A stretch of 64,000 bases of DNA, taken from NCBI GenBank assembly GCA_030267565.1, contig BRXU01000008.1:1860001-1924000 (forward strand). Direction: 5' to 3'. Position numbers and translations under genes: made by a program. Origin of the DNA: Pleodorina starrii (taxonomy: Eukaryota > Chlorophyta > Chlorophyceae > Chlamydomonadales > Volvocaceae). Below are positions 47,563-59,814 of this stretch, in pieces; within the stretch, counting starts at the first letter, position 1; every line of letters begins with the position of its first letter. The notes beneath the pieces are model-generated. The model was not told the DNA's origin and searched no databases. It saw only the letters and a program-made list of their open reading frames with translations.

Positions 47563-50110
47563 ACCCATTGCTTTGTCCAAGAGCTGTAGCAGACCGAAAA
47601 CCACCCCCAGCTGGCGTTCACATTTTGATGTTGCCGGACGCGGCAGGCGGCGCGGCGCCTTGAACGACGTCACCACCCTCCCGGGACTCGGCCCAATCTG
47701 AACGCACGGTACACAAGGGGAACCGGCCACAAGCCGGGCAACATCACGTAAGGCTCGCTCACCGGGCCTTCGAAAGTTCGATCTCGCCCTCCGCGAGGGG
47801 GATCTGCGTCACACCGGGACGCCCTCACACACCAAGGCGGCGCACGGGCCTGCCTCCAGCCCGCCGATGGGCTACGCCGCTGTGGGGCGTTCACGGTCAC
47901 GACATGGCTCCACGCGAGCCAGATCAAGTCCCCCCGGCGGATCAAGTCCCCCCGCGAGGCCGTCCACACGCTCTCCCTCACGGACCATTACGCTCACTCC
48001 GCTGCGGGCGGATTCGGGCACATGTCCGGTTTCTTACGGAGTTACGGTACTCTGCTGCAGATTGAGCACTGGTCGCCCGCCTGCTTCACGCGTCAGGAGG
48101 GAGCTGCACGGACTCCGCGGACGCCTGACCGCATGTTTAGGGGAACTAGGACAGTGGTTTCAGAGGGCCTCACAAGCACCTTTTGCTGTTTTTGCCAGTG
48201 GACCCCGAACGGGTCGGCACAACGCTCGGGCGTGGGGCCACTGGGTGTCTATAGCTACCGGTAGTCGGGCCGGAGTGCACCAGCCATTGTGCTGCTGCAG
48301 GGCACAACGAGATTACATATTTACATTGCGTTGCGGGGGCAGGCACACCTTGCCGTACTGCACGACACGACACCACACCACAGGCAACTCCATCCCCCCA
48401 CCAGGGCCGATACCACAGGCCGGCCATTCCTCCACAAGGGTCGCCCACCCCCACAAAGGGCGTAACAGCGGAAGGCCCGCGGGAGGCAGCGTACGTATTA
48501 TCAAAGCAAGCAGTGCAACCACCTTCAAAAACCGTCGAAAAAAAACCCTCCAACGGCCCTGCAGTGCGCCACACTCACCATAACCCAATGCCGGCTGCGT
48601 CAACGAAACCCAAAACTGCCCAGATCAGTCAAGTCGCGCCAAACCAAATGGTTGGCATTCTCCTTACAACAACATTCCCGGCTCAACGTCAAGAGGCTCC
48701 CACACCACGTCTCAACACGTTACCGTCAACAAGTACCCTATGCACGAACGGGCCTACCGTATTCTACAGGACACGACAAAAACAGGACACGACACACGAC
48801 CCGGTTCGTGGTTCCCCGTCTTAGCCGTCAGCTCTGCTGCGCGATAAGCGGTGAGCGGACGAGCCCAAGCGCAGCAGCCCACAGCGACTTGGCGGCAGCC
48901 GTGGGCTGCCGCGGGCTGAACGGTCAATTTAGCAGCAGCACTTTCAGCCCCCCCTCGAGGCCGGCAAGACCCCTAGGTCAACATCGCACAAATCCAATAC
49001 GGTAGGTAATCCATCCCAGGCGCACCTCTGCACCCGAGGACTTGGGGATACGGGATGCTGACTCAACCCCCGGGATGTCGGCCGAGCACCCGCAAAAGCA
49101 GCACGAGACGCAAAAAAGGCGCTACAACCGACAGGCGGGGGCCCCCCGCCCCCCTGCAAAACCATCCCAAGGACAGGCATGCTCCCCGAGGTGCTGCGAG
49201 TAAAACCGGTCCTGAGTCCCCACACCGGTCCCCCAGCATGCATGCATGCATGCAACCAACGCACGACAAGTTCCCCGGGCTCTGGAGCCCACTGTGAAAA
49301 CAAACAACAACAACCAAGCAGTTCCTCCTCCGCCCCCATGTCATGACGGTGGTGTCGGTTGCGCCGCGACGTGGCGTGGAAGTTGCACCCAAAGCGCAGG
49401 GCAGTCTTTTTTTGGTTTGTTGGGGGCGTGTCAAGGGGACCGGCGCCGCGTTGCCTGCAGGCCTGGTGGTCAAAGCCGCCGCAAACCGCCGCGCAGTCCC
49501 TTCCTCCCACACACCACCACCAACAGGACTGACCACTGAGATCAGTCGCTTCGTGGCTGCCTAAGCCATGACAGTTAAGCAAGAGGTAGCAAAAGCGCCG
49601 AGTGCCATCTGTGTTTTTATCGTTTTTACCTTTCTTTCTTTCCGATGCACATGCCAACGACGAAAACTCGATGCGGTAGGAGTATGCAGCTACCCACAGC
49701 AATGCCCGCCCCCAGCAATGCCTCTGCAGCGGTCCTGTCAGAAAAGGGGCCCGCGAAGGAGTTCCTGAACGCCTACATCCGCCTGGCGCAAGCCCGCCGC
49801 TGCACACATAGTCGTGCAGTCGTACACAGCTCTATTGCGCCTCCGAATTGTCGTATCCCAGCCCTACATGCGCCCCCATGCCGCAAACCTCACATGCCCC
49901 ACATGCACCCAACCCACGCAACGCACATCATCCCGCATGCCTCGAGAAAAAAAGCCCCCCGCTGCCCCGCATATCGTCGGGTTACGACCCCCAGGTGCCG
50001 TATGCCCCTGCCGTTTGTCAGCGCCTGCCAGTGTGCTCTTCACCTCACCCGCCGCCCACCCACCCAACCCAATAAGCCAAGCCCTCGGTATCCCCCAGGC
50101 GTGAAACACC

Positions 50111-50115
50111 TTACA
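50111..50115 (-). terminator. TGTAA polyadenylation signal of the RS/Q-rich gene
   Basis: TTACA on the plus strand, which is TGTAA on the minus strand, about 200 bp beyond the stop at 50318. The spacing fits a chlorophyte 3' UTR. Confidence 0.6.
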
Positions 50116-50126
50116 CCAGTATCGTC

Positions 50127-50129
50127 ATC

Positions 50130-50177
<48 letters not shown>
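50127..50177. repeat. (CAA)n microsatellite in a 3' UTR
   Basis: About 16 CAA units, or (TTG)n in the transcript, between the stop codon at 50318 and the TGTAA at 50111 of the minus-strand gene. Confidence 0.85.
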
Positions 50178-50178
<1 letters not shown>

Positions 50179-50317
50179 CCGCGCAGCTCGTCAGCAGCTT
50201 GCCGCTGGCAGAGCATGCCTCACTCACTCTACACACACAGCCAGCCTCTACACACACAGCCAGTGAGCTTCGTCTTGTACGAAACAGGCACGTCATCAAG
50301 CGCATCCGGCAACCCTA

Positions 50318-53300
50318 CTAAAGCAGTCCCGTGATCGAGTCCAGCGCTTTGCGAGCCAGGTTCACACTGCCCATGAGGTCCCACAGCCCGCCCTCGTAGC
50401 CCAGAGCGCCGATGCGCGCCGCCGCCACCACCGCCGCCGGCTCCACGCCGGCGGCGGAGACGGCCTGGTTGAAGGCGCGCGCCTCACTGGCGGCGCGGCG
50501 CCAGGCGTCGGCGGCCCCCGCGTAGGCCTGGGGGAGCGCAGGCGGAGAGGGAGTGGGCGGGAGAGGAGTGAGTGGGCGGGGGAGGGATGAAGAGAGACGA
50601 ACCGGATAGGGAGTGGGACGGGGCAGGAGGGGGGGCCGGAGTACAACGTTTTGCCGACGCTGCAGACCTCCAAAATGCAAATTTTCTTTCAAGGAGGGCC
50701 GTATGACCCACCCACCCATCCACTTTACCGTACGTTGCCGTATGTACGGCGCGCCGTGAACATCTGCAAAATATGGACCCAGCTCTGGGCTGGCATGCTC
50801 TAGGCTGCACCGCCTCGGCTCTTCACGCTGCTGCAACACACCTGCACGCTGTCCGCCATTTGCTGAATGCTCGCAGTGTAACTGGATGCCGTCAGCGCCG
50901 CCGCCTCCAGCGTCGACGACGCGCTGTCCGCCGCCGCAGTGGGAGATGTACGGCGCCCGCCGGCGCTGCCGCCAGCGCCGCCGGCGCCATCATCGCCCCC
51001 GCCGCCGCCGCCGCCACCCGGCGCCGCGGGCCCGGCGCCGTGCGCCGGCGACGGCTCGTGCAGTTTCAGCGCCTGGCCCAACGAATCCTGGTTAACCACC
51101 AACCACCTCGTGCGGCAGATTGCGTTGAGCTTTAATGCCAGCAACCGTATCGCATCCAGTACGAGCAGCTCAGGCGGCGGCGCCGGGCCGCCGACATTGG
51201 CGGCGGCCACAGCCGCCTGAAGGGGCCCCAGCGGCGTGCCGCCGCCGCCGTGATGCTGCGGTGTACGACTGCCTCCACCTCCTATCCCCCCGAGCCCCGA
51301 CGGCGTCTGCATCCCACCCAGCGACCGCACTGAGTTGGTGGGGCTCCCGGGCGCGCCTCTGCCCGGCTGCGGCGGCGTCGCCGGCGGCGCGGCGGCCTTG
51401 ATTGCCGCCGCCGCCGCCGGCGGCGGCGTCGCCCGCGGCGCGGCGTCCGCGGCGGCGGCGGCAGCCGCCGCCGCCGCCACCGCCGCGTGCTGCTGCCTGG
51501 GGTGAAGCTGGTGCGCCAGGCGGTTGGCTTCGTGGCTCACGATGGCGAGCATGTGGGAGGCGGAGGAGAGGAGCTCCAGGGAGGCTCGCAGCCCGGCCTC
51601 GCGCTCCTGGCCCGCCTGCTCGTGGCCGTACGCGCTCTCCATGCTCTTGAGCGCGCTCTGGGGGGCCACATGTCGACATGTGCAATTGTGTGGATGTGCA
51701 ATTGCGGATGCGCGGATGTGCAATTGTGGATGTGAATGTGCAATTGTGTGGATGTGCATTTGTGGATGCGCACGCAGGCAAGCATCGAGATGGGAGCGGG
51801 GCAAGGTGGGATCGGGTTAAGCGATGCGCCACGGGAGCGGTGGCCTGCCGTTGTAGTTTTTTTTGTTTTTTGTTTTTTTTTGTTTTTTTGGGGGGTTCTG
51901 GGTTGGTTACTTGGGGCTGCACACTTCAATCTGGTTGCCTGGATAGGATACACGTCATCTACTTATACCTCCGCATCCAGTTCCGTAACCCCCGCAACAT
52001 ACACGACACTCTTGGTGGGGCCCAAAGCATGCGTGCTCTCCCCCCCGGTCGCATGACCATCAACAACCGCCGAGCAACCGTCAACGGTGCTCTGTACGAC
52101 AAGCCGGTTCTGTACCGGTTTCCGTACTACCTGCAGGTACAGGGTGAGCAGCAGCGCGTTCCAGCGGTTGCCGTTGGCCTCCCGGTTGCTGTCGGCCTTG
52201 CGACGCAGTGTACGGCCCTCGTCCGCCAGCGCCTTTATGTGGGCCTTATTGAACAGCGAGCGGGGCGACTCTACCAGGTAGGCACAGGAGAACTGGAGGG
52301 AGGGACGGGAGGGAGGGACGGGAGGGATGGAGGGACGGGAGGGACGGGAGGGAGGGATGGAGGGATGGAGGGAGGGACGGGAGGGAGGGACGGGAGGGAG
52401 GGAGGGAGGTGGATGGATTTCACACTTCATTTCTGACCCCGTAGGGAGGTTGCTTTCCGGAGCATCGATGGCGCACAAGCAACCGCAACGCCACTCCGCC
52501 GCCGGCGCCGCCACCACCGACGCCGCCACCGACGCCGCTTTTGCCGTACCTGTATCATGGACAGCGCCATGAAGCCCAGCAGGTCAGGTTCCATGTTGGC
52601 TGACAGCGGTGCGTCGCCACCGACACGCGCGCTCCCGGGAGGGTCCAGCGCCGCATCGGCGTCGTACAGTACGGAAGCGCCGCCGAAGCCGCTGCTGGAC
52701 GCCGGCGCCACGCCGACGCTGCCTGGCCCGGGCTTGGCGGCGGCGGCGGCGCCGGCGGCGGCGGCGCCGCGGCTGCCGGCGGCCGCAGCGGCGGCTCCGG
52801 GCTGCGGCGGCCGCCCGCGGTCCTGATGCAGCTTCGCCAGCGCGCGTTCGGCTTTGCCTTGCAGCATCGTAGAGCCCTGTTGTTGTTGCTGCTGCTGATG
52901 ATGCTGCCGTTGCTTTAGCTGTTGTTGGGGTAGCTTTTGTTGGGGCTGCGGCTGTGATGGCGCCGGCGATGCCTGTGGCCCGGGCGGCCGTCTGCCGCCG
53001 CCCAGCTGCCGACCGCCGCCCGGCACCGCTGGCGCCGCCGCCGGCGCGGCAGATCCGGCCCGCGGACCGCCGGGTGACGTGGCCCGCATCTGCTGGGAGG
53101 TCCCAGGCGCGGGCGACGGCGCGGGTGACGCCGCGCCGCCGCCGCCGCCGCCGCCGCCGCCGATCCGGGCGGGGCTTAGTCCGTAGGTGGATGCGGGGCT
53201 GTGCGCGCTGCTGCCCACGTGCGTCACCGTTGCCGTCGCCGTTGCCGCCACTCCCGTCGCCGTCGCCGCCGCGGCTGCCGCCGCCGCGGCCGCCGCCGCC

Positions 53301-56300
53301 GTCCGGGCGTGATGCCGCTGGCCGAACCCGATCCCGCCGCCACCGGGGCGCCGCGGTGCGGCGGCGGCGGCAGCGGCAGGAAGGGAAGGGGTGGAGGCAG
53401 CGGGCAGCTGCGCGCGCGGCGGTTGCGGCGGCGGGGTCGCTGCCGTCGCTCCGCCGCAGCCGGGACCGGTAGCGGTAGCGGCCAGTGGCGGCGGCGGCCG
53501 GCTCCTCTGGGTTCCCCCTTCGTTGTCGGAGTCGTCAAGATCCATATCGGATCCAGAGCCACCGCGGGGGGAGACGCTGCCGGGCGGTCGCGACGGACCC
53601 GCCGGCTCACGGTGCGGCCGCTTGTGGGGATACACGCTGACCGCGGACTCAGACTCAAGGGCTGCATCGGCAGCGCTGCGACGAGGGGCGCCGCCACCGC
53701 CATTGGCGGTGGCGACGGCTGCGCTGCCGCCAGCGGCTGCACTACGCCCTTGGAGCTGCTGTTGCGACTGCTGCTGCTGCTGCGATGGCTGCGGCAGCGG
53801 CTCGGTGCCCTGTCGTGCAACGGAGGCCGAGCCGCCCGACGTGCCGCGCTCGCGTTCACGCTCGCGCGCGTCGCCGCGGCTGTCGCGCGGCCGATCCGTC
53901 GGGCGGCCGTACTCCCGATTCCGGTCGTACCTGCTGTCGTACCTGCTGTCGTACCGCTCGCCGCCGCCGCCGCGGCGATCCGGGTCACGGTCCCTGTCTC
54001 GCTCCCTGTCTCGCTCCCGTTCCCGCTCGCGCTCCCGGTCCCGATCTCTGTCCCTATCCCTGTCCCGCTCTCGCTCCCGCTCGCGATCCCGGCCGCCGTA
54101 CCGGTCGCGGTCGCGGTCGCGATCCCTCTCGCGGCATCTGTCGTACTCCCCCGCCCGGCCGCGGTCCCGCTTGCCGCGCCAGTCGCGGGCCGGCGAGCGG
54201 CTCCGGCTGCGACTGGCTCGCCGCCGTGGGGAACGGCTGTAGTGCCGCCGCTCCCGAGATCTCGATCTGGATCTCGATCTCGAAGGCCGGGGGGCCGAAA
54301 TCCCTCCGCCAAAGCTGCCGCGCCGCGGCCCCGTGCCGCCCGTGTCGCCGCCGGCGGCGGAGGCCGACGGGCCGGCGGGCCGCTCCCTGCTTCCTCGCGG
54401 CTCCCGCTCCCAGCTCCCTCGCGGTTCTCGCTCCCGGTCCCATGTCCCCCGCGGTTCCCGGTCCCGGTCCCGCTCCGGCTCCCGGTCCGCGCCCGACCGC
54501 GCCGGTGACCTGGAGCGTCGCTTGAGGCTCGGGCGCCCCGCGGGGTTGCTGTGGTGGTCGCTGCCAGCGGTGCTCATCGCCTGGATGTTGGGCACCACGG
54601 CCTGGAGAGACCCATGGGTCGAGAGGTGCGCCACCAGGCCCTTGGCCCGCGACAAGTCCACAGCGCGGTCCGCCTGCGCCGTGTCGGCGGCGGCTTCCGC
54701 GCTGCCGCCGCCGCCGCTGCCGCCGCCTTCGGCGGCGGCGGCGTCCGCCGCCCCTGGCGCCGGAGCCGCCGCCGCCGGACACTCGGCGGCGACGGCAGGA
54801 GCGTCAGTGGCGGTGGCGGCGGCGGCGTGCATTGGCGCGCCCCAGCGCCGCCGCCGGCTTCCGCCTTCCTGACTGGTGCACGCCGCCGCGGCGGCGTCGC
54901 GCCCCGGACTCCCACTCCCGTTCCCATCCCTGCTCGAGCCCGGGCCTGCTCCAGGACCGTCCGGCACGCCGCCCTCCTCCACCTCCCCCTCGCTCCGCCC
55001 CTCCCGCAGCACCCCGCCGGCGCTCCCGCTCCCGGGAACCGCCTCCGCCGCCGTCGCCGCCGCCGCCGCCGTCAGCGGCTGCACCACCTCGCTCAGCGTC
55101 ATCGGCAGCTCCCCCGACTCCGCCGGCGCCATTTCCGCCAGCCGGCTGCGCACGCCGACGAGTCCGCCGCCGCCGCGGCCGGAGAGCTGCAGCATCGCCA
55201 TCGAGCCGAGTGACGCGGTCCTGCCGGCGCGGTGCAGCCCCGCGGACGGGCAGCCGCCGTTGCCGCCGCCGGTCAGCAGGGCGGAGGAGGGCGTGCCGCC
55301 CGCCGGCGTGTCGGCGCAGGGCAGCTCCCCCGACTCCAGCGTCTGTGCGAGACGGGGAGAGCGGGAAGGGGAGGGCACGCACGCGTGAGCCCTACGAACC
55401 TCGATGAAGGAAGAAGGAACAGAGGCGAGGAAGGAACGGGTGGAGCGGGGTGCGGCTGCGCTTACGCGCCAAACGCAACCCAACCCAGGGCCGCACTCCC
55501 CCTTCCGCTGCGCAGCAAAGCGGAAGGGGGAGCAGGTGAAATCCCCCGACGGCCCCATTCCGGGAAGAGGGCGCCACACGCGCCATGCAGCAGGTCCTCA
55601 CCTGTAGCGATATGTTTGAGGTCCGCCGGCTGATTTGCAGCGCCGCTGGCGTCCGCAAAGCCGCCGCCATCACTGCCCCATCAGGCCGCTGCTGCTGTTG
55701 CTGTTGCTGCGGCGGCGGCGGCAGCGCTTGCGGCTGCGCAGCCGGCGGCGGCGGCATGACCTGCTGCTGCGCGTCCGCAACCGTCGCCGTCCCTGCCGCT
55801 TCCGCTTCCCCCTGCGTCTCCGCAGCCGCTGTGGCCGCCTGGCTGCCGGGCGACGCCGCCGCTGGCGGCACGCCCTCGCCGCCCGCGGCGGGCCCGTCGA
55901 TCGCCACCGTTTCAGCCGTCGACCCCGCAGCCACCGTCGCCGCTTGCCCTTCGCACCCCCGCGTGCCATCGACGGACCCTGGTATTGCTGCTGCTGCTGT
56001 CGTTGCTGCTGCTGCCTCCGCTGCTGCCTCCGCAGCTGCCTCTGGCTCCAGGCCCGAGGCCCGGCCCGGCCACGCGCCCAGGCCCACTGATGCCACCCCG
56101 GACAGCGCCCCACCCAGGGTCCGTGCCTCCGCCAAGGGAGCCAGGCTGATGGATCCCACAGCCTCCGACTCTGCCGCAAGCCCGTCGCCCCGAAGGCCGC
56201 CGTCGCCAGACACGGGCAGCAGCATCTCCTGCGACCCCCCAGCCTGCGCCTCCGCCTCCGCAGCCGCCGCAGCGCCCGGTCCCGGCGGCGGCGCTTCCGC

Positions 56301-58039
56301 GGCCGCCTCAGCAGGCGCCGCCGCCGCCGCGTCGGCCGCCACATCCTCCAATCCGTCAAACGCCTCCATTAACATGGTTTCGACGTCCTCGTCCCCGGCC
56401 GCCGCGCGCTGCTCCAGCCCCGGCGCCGCCGCCGAGCCGGCTTTCGAGCCCCGCGCGGCGTCCGCCGCGCTCGGCACCACGGCCGCGTCCCGCTCGGCCG
56501 CAGTTGCCGCCTCCGGCAGTGCCGACGCGTCGCCCGCTGCGCGCTCCGCCGCTCCCCCCTCTGACACAGCAGCTTCCGCGCCGGCGTGGGCCGCCGCCGT
56601 ATCGCTGCGATCACACCGGCCCAACGCATCCTCGGGCACCTCGGCAACGTCCATGGCATCGGCCACCACGCCCACATCGCCGCCGTGCAACGCCGGCCGC
56701 GCTTGTGCGTGCGCGTCGCCTTCGAGACCCACGCCCGAATCCGCCATTCCAGCCACCCCATCGGCCGCGGCCGCGTGACGGCCTACAGCGGCGAGCACGG
56801 CGCTGTCCGGCCCCGTCGTCGCCTCCCCACCGCTTTCCCCAACCGCGTCCGGCAAGCTCTGGCGGCGCAGCGGGCTGCCAGCCGCGGCCGCGGACCCGAC
56901 GCGCGCCTGTGGATCAGCCATGTGGGTCGCTGCGTCGGCGCCTTGTAGGACCTCCTCCGCCTGTCGCAGCGGCGACGCGCCGGGCGCCAAGCCTAGCGCC
57001 GCTGCCGCGTCGGCCTCCGCCCTCGGCGACTTCCCTGCGCGGTGCTTCGCCGGCGCCTGAATCCCCGACGGGCCCGGCAAGCCGTCGCCATCCTCGCCGT
57101 GAGGCGCCTGGCCGGACGCAGCCGCGGCAGCGGCTGCCGCGTCTGCTTCGCCGCCGGCTCCTGGCTGGGCCTCGGCTAAATGGCCTCGGAGCAGCCGATT
57201 CCCTGGGCTGCCGGCTGCCGGAGCGTCCTGACTCGCGCCAGGCGAAGGCCCGCCGGGCGGCGCGCTCCGCGCGCCGCCTGCCGACCCGCGGGTCATCAGC
57301 TCTCCTGCGTCGACCTGGCCATCCGACGGCGAAGGGCCGTGCGGCTCGGCCGTGGCCGAGCTGCCGCCGCCGCCGCCGGCAACAGCCGCGGACGGCTCTC
57401 TTGCCGTTTCCCCACAGGGGCGCGCTCCGGAGCTTTGCGCCGCAGCGCCCGGCGCAGCTATTGCTGTTGCGCCGCGACGGCCCCCAACGGCAGCTCGCAG
57501 CGCAAGCTGCGCGCGCGCCTGCTCGCGGCCGGACGCAGCCGCACCCGCGCCTCCCCCGGCGGCGTCCGCTGCGGCGTCAGGCGAGTATGCCAAGGGATTC
57601 GGAGTATGCGCCTGTGGCGTGGGAGCGAGCGGCTTCTTGGGCTGACCCACATAGCGCTGCTGCTGCGACGTCGGCGTCGGCTCGTATAGGTACAAGTCGG
57701 GGAAGTATGGGGTCTGGGAGCTGTTGGGTGAGGGCCCGCCCTCCTCGTCGGCAGCGGCGGGGCCGCCAGCGGGCTGCGTCGCGGGGCGAGCCCGGGCGTT
57801 CGGACGCGGGATGTTGAAACCCCGCGGCCCCTTCCGCTGCGGCTGCTGCTGTTGAGGCTGCTGGCCCGGCGGCGGCTGCTGCTGCTGGCTGAGCGCCGCG
57901 CCGCGCGGTCTGCTGGCGTCCCCGTTGGCCTTGGGCGGCTGCGGCTGCAGCGGCGCAGCGGAAGCGGGCGACGCGGCTCCCGCATATCGCGGCGTCTCCT
58001 GAGAGGGGCGCTGCGGCTGCGGCTGCGATTGCTGCTCGA
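50318..58039 (-). CDS. Large Q/A- and RS/RD/RE-rich protein with an AF4/FMR2-CHD-like helical C-terminus (5' exon missing)
   Basis: Five exons fit by phase: 58039-55602 (starts in phase 1, so at least one upstream exon is missing), 55342-52550, 52292-52131, 51657-50842, 50527-50318; about 2,070 residues. The N-terminal two-thirds is disordered: Gln/Pro/Ala-rich, then a domain dominated by Arg with Ser, Asp or Glu (SRSRSRSRERRHYSRSP, RDRDRDRDRYGGRDRE, repeated RYDS). Such domains are common in nuclear splicing or transcription proteins. The last ~400 residues are helical with ordered blocks: LADEGRTLRRKADSNREA, NRWNALLLTLYLQSALKSME, LLVLDAIRLLALKLNAICR and DAWRRAASEARAFNQAVSAA. The order resembles the C-terminal homology domain of AF4/FMR2 (super elongation complex) scaffolds. 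That is weak pattern inference. A nuclear scaffold role is plausible; the exact function is unknown. Confidence 0.6.
51679..51775. repeat. Intronic minisatellite (GTGCAATTGTGTGGAT-type)
   Basis: Six or so degenerate 12-16-bp units in the intron 52130-51658 of the RS/Q-rich gene, close to the 3' splice site on the minus strand. Confidence 0.75.
52293..52415. repeat. Intronic GGGAC/GGGAT minisatellite
   Basis: Repeats of GGAGGGACGGGAGG type fill the 3' half of the intron 52549-52293. On the transcribed strand they form its pyrimidine tract. Confidence 0.8.
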
Positions 58040-59814
58040 CTGAGGGGGAGCCTGTGGGGCGCCACCAGCACGGAAGGCAGGCACGCGGGAAGAAAAGCCC
58101 GACGACAGTCGGCGAACATTCGAGAGACGCAGGGGGGACCTAGCCCGCCGCGACGGACTTCCGTCGATGGGCTTCCTTCGAAGGGCTTCCTTCGATGGGC
58201 CTCCTTGCAACGGGTTTTTCTGCTAGGATACGTGCGCCGTGCTGGGAGTGCTGCCCTGTGCGCGGCCCTCCCGTACCTCCCAAACGCGAGTTACGTGACA
58301 GGGCAAGGGCTACGAGCCTGTGTGGCGGCGTGTGGTGGTGCGCGGCTGCGCTGGCCGGCGCGTTTCGGCACTTGGCCAAAGGAAGCGCGGGGCTGGGGGT
58401 GGGCGTGCAGGGCGACGGGGAACAAGCCCGGCAGGCTCACGCCGGGCCGAGCCCGTGCAGCGGCAGCGACATGTTTCGGTGGCAGCGGCAGGAAGGCTGC
58501 CTACTACCGGCGCTTTTCGCGATGTGTAGCGGACATGGAGCCTGCCACCGCCCGGTTTCGAGGGTCGTGCCCCTGCTCTCCGCCCTCTCCTCAAAGGCCG
58601 GGAGTCAAATGACGGCAAACGCGCGGCCGAAGGCCCGTTGACTCGACGACGCACGCCGCAGGATGTTGAAAACCCCGGGGGGGAGAGAGAGTGTGCCTCG
58701 GGTTTCGGCCCGCCCTCGCGGTCATTGCATCGTTGACCCCGAGCGAGACCTTCCGCACTGCGCTCTTACCCTCGCCGGGAGCTGGAGAGACGGAGCCAGG
58801 CTGCGTAGTGATTGGCCCGGCCTGACCGTTCTCGATACGCCGATTGCTGGCGGTGTCATAGAACGTGGCATAGAAACTGCCATACTCGTTCAGCTTGGCT
58901 TGATAGGCGACTCGTGGCCATCTCAGCACGGGCGCCAGCTGCTGCACTCGCGCAATCTGCGTTGCGCAGAGCGTCCATATGCGCACACGCTGTAACTAAC
59001 GGCACAAAGCGGTCTCCAACTAAAACGGCCTCCGCCAACTTTATGGCACTGAGCCCCCGTAAAAACACCAAGATCCCATACATCGCACCAGCGGGATTTA
59101 CAAAATTCAACGTAAACGTCTTAGAACATTTCTGTTCGCGGCTGCCTTCCCTTCCAACCCGGGCAAAGTGCGACACGACTCCAACTTACAGTTTGCCGGA
59201 GCAACTCCTCTGCATCTTGACCGTTCGACCGTGACATAACGTCAAAAGACAATTACCCGTAAGCAGTGCGGGTGTTGCGTAGCCTCGAGCACATTACAAG
59301 GCGCTACGCAATTCATAACGCCCTGTTAAGGCCCGGCTAAGAGTTACAGTAAACTCTACATCATAGTTGTGCATATGCTGTCACTGATACCAACGCGTAG
59401 CAGCTGTAACCAAGCAGTTTGAGTTTCTTTGGACACAGTATTGAAATTATTCCTTTTTACACGCGTTTCAAGGTTTAAAAGCAAGGTGTTTGGGTAAGTG
59501 ATGCGGCGTATATGTGAAGGGTAAAGACGTGAGGGACTGAGCTTCTGCACGCCCAACCTGGACTGCACGCCCAAACTGGACTTCGCGTCGTATCGGACTG
59601 ATCGGGCGCCGAACGCGCTTGTAGGCTTGTTACTGAGCTTATATTATTTCATACATGTGTAAATCTATACAGAGACCAAGCTCCCAACAGCACTTGTGTG
59701 AAGCATTCACCGGACCTCTCGATTTACATGTGATTTTTGTCCCAAGGCATTAATGTCAGTATAAGAATGTCGCTTTACTTTTGAAAGTCATATGTAGCTC
59801 ATCACGTTGTAATT
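58040..59814. other. Region between the RS/Q-rich gene and the EF-hand gene
   Basis: Should hold the missing 5' exon(s) and promoter of the minus-strand gene and the promoter of the EF-hand gene. It contains a degenerate GGGCTTCCTTCGA repeat at 58165-58205. A possible phase-1 donor (TTGGGAG|GTACGG on the minus strand, near 58275) would join to 58039, but no start codon was found with it. A TATAAG at 59760 lies about 55 bp before the EF-hand ATG. Confidence 0.4.

Larger units (their letters stand above)
46268..50110. other. Intergenic region with a direct-repeat/palindrome structure
   Basis: No gene with recognisable domains. It holds the 51-bp direct repeats and 38-bp palindrome near 47.1-47.6 kb. 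A plus-strand stretch from an ATG at 49702 (AAVLSEKGPAKEFLNAYIRL) is protein-like but could not be extended into a gene. Confidence 0.5.

Noticed and set aside
47867..48583. Plus-strand ORF of 238 codons beside the 51-bp repeats
   Set aside because: Composition is Arg/Ser/Thr random-like and no transposase, integrase or reverse-transcriptase motif is visible.
55585..57817. Long plus-strand ORFs over the RS/Q-rich gene
   Set aside because: Antisense shadows; the minus-strand frame carries matched splice borders and an ordered C-terminal domain.
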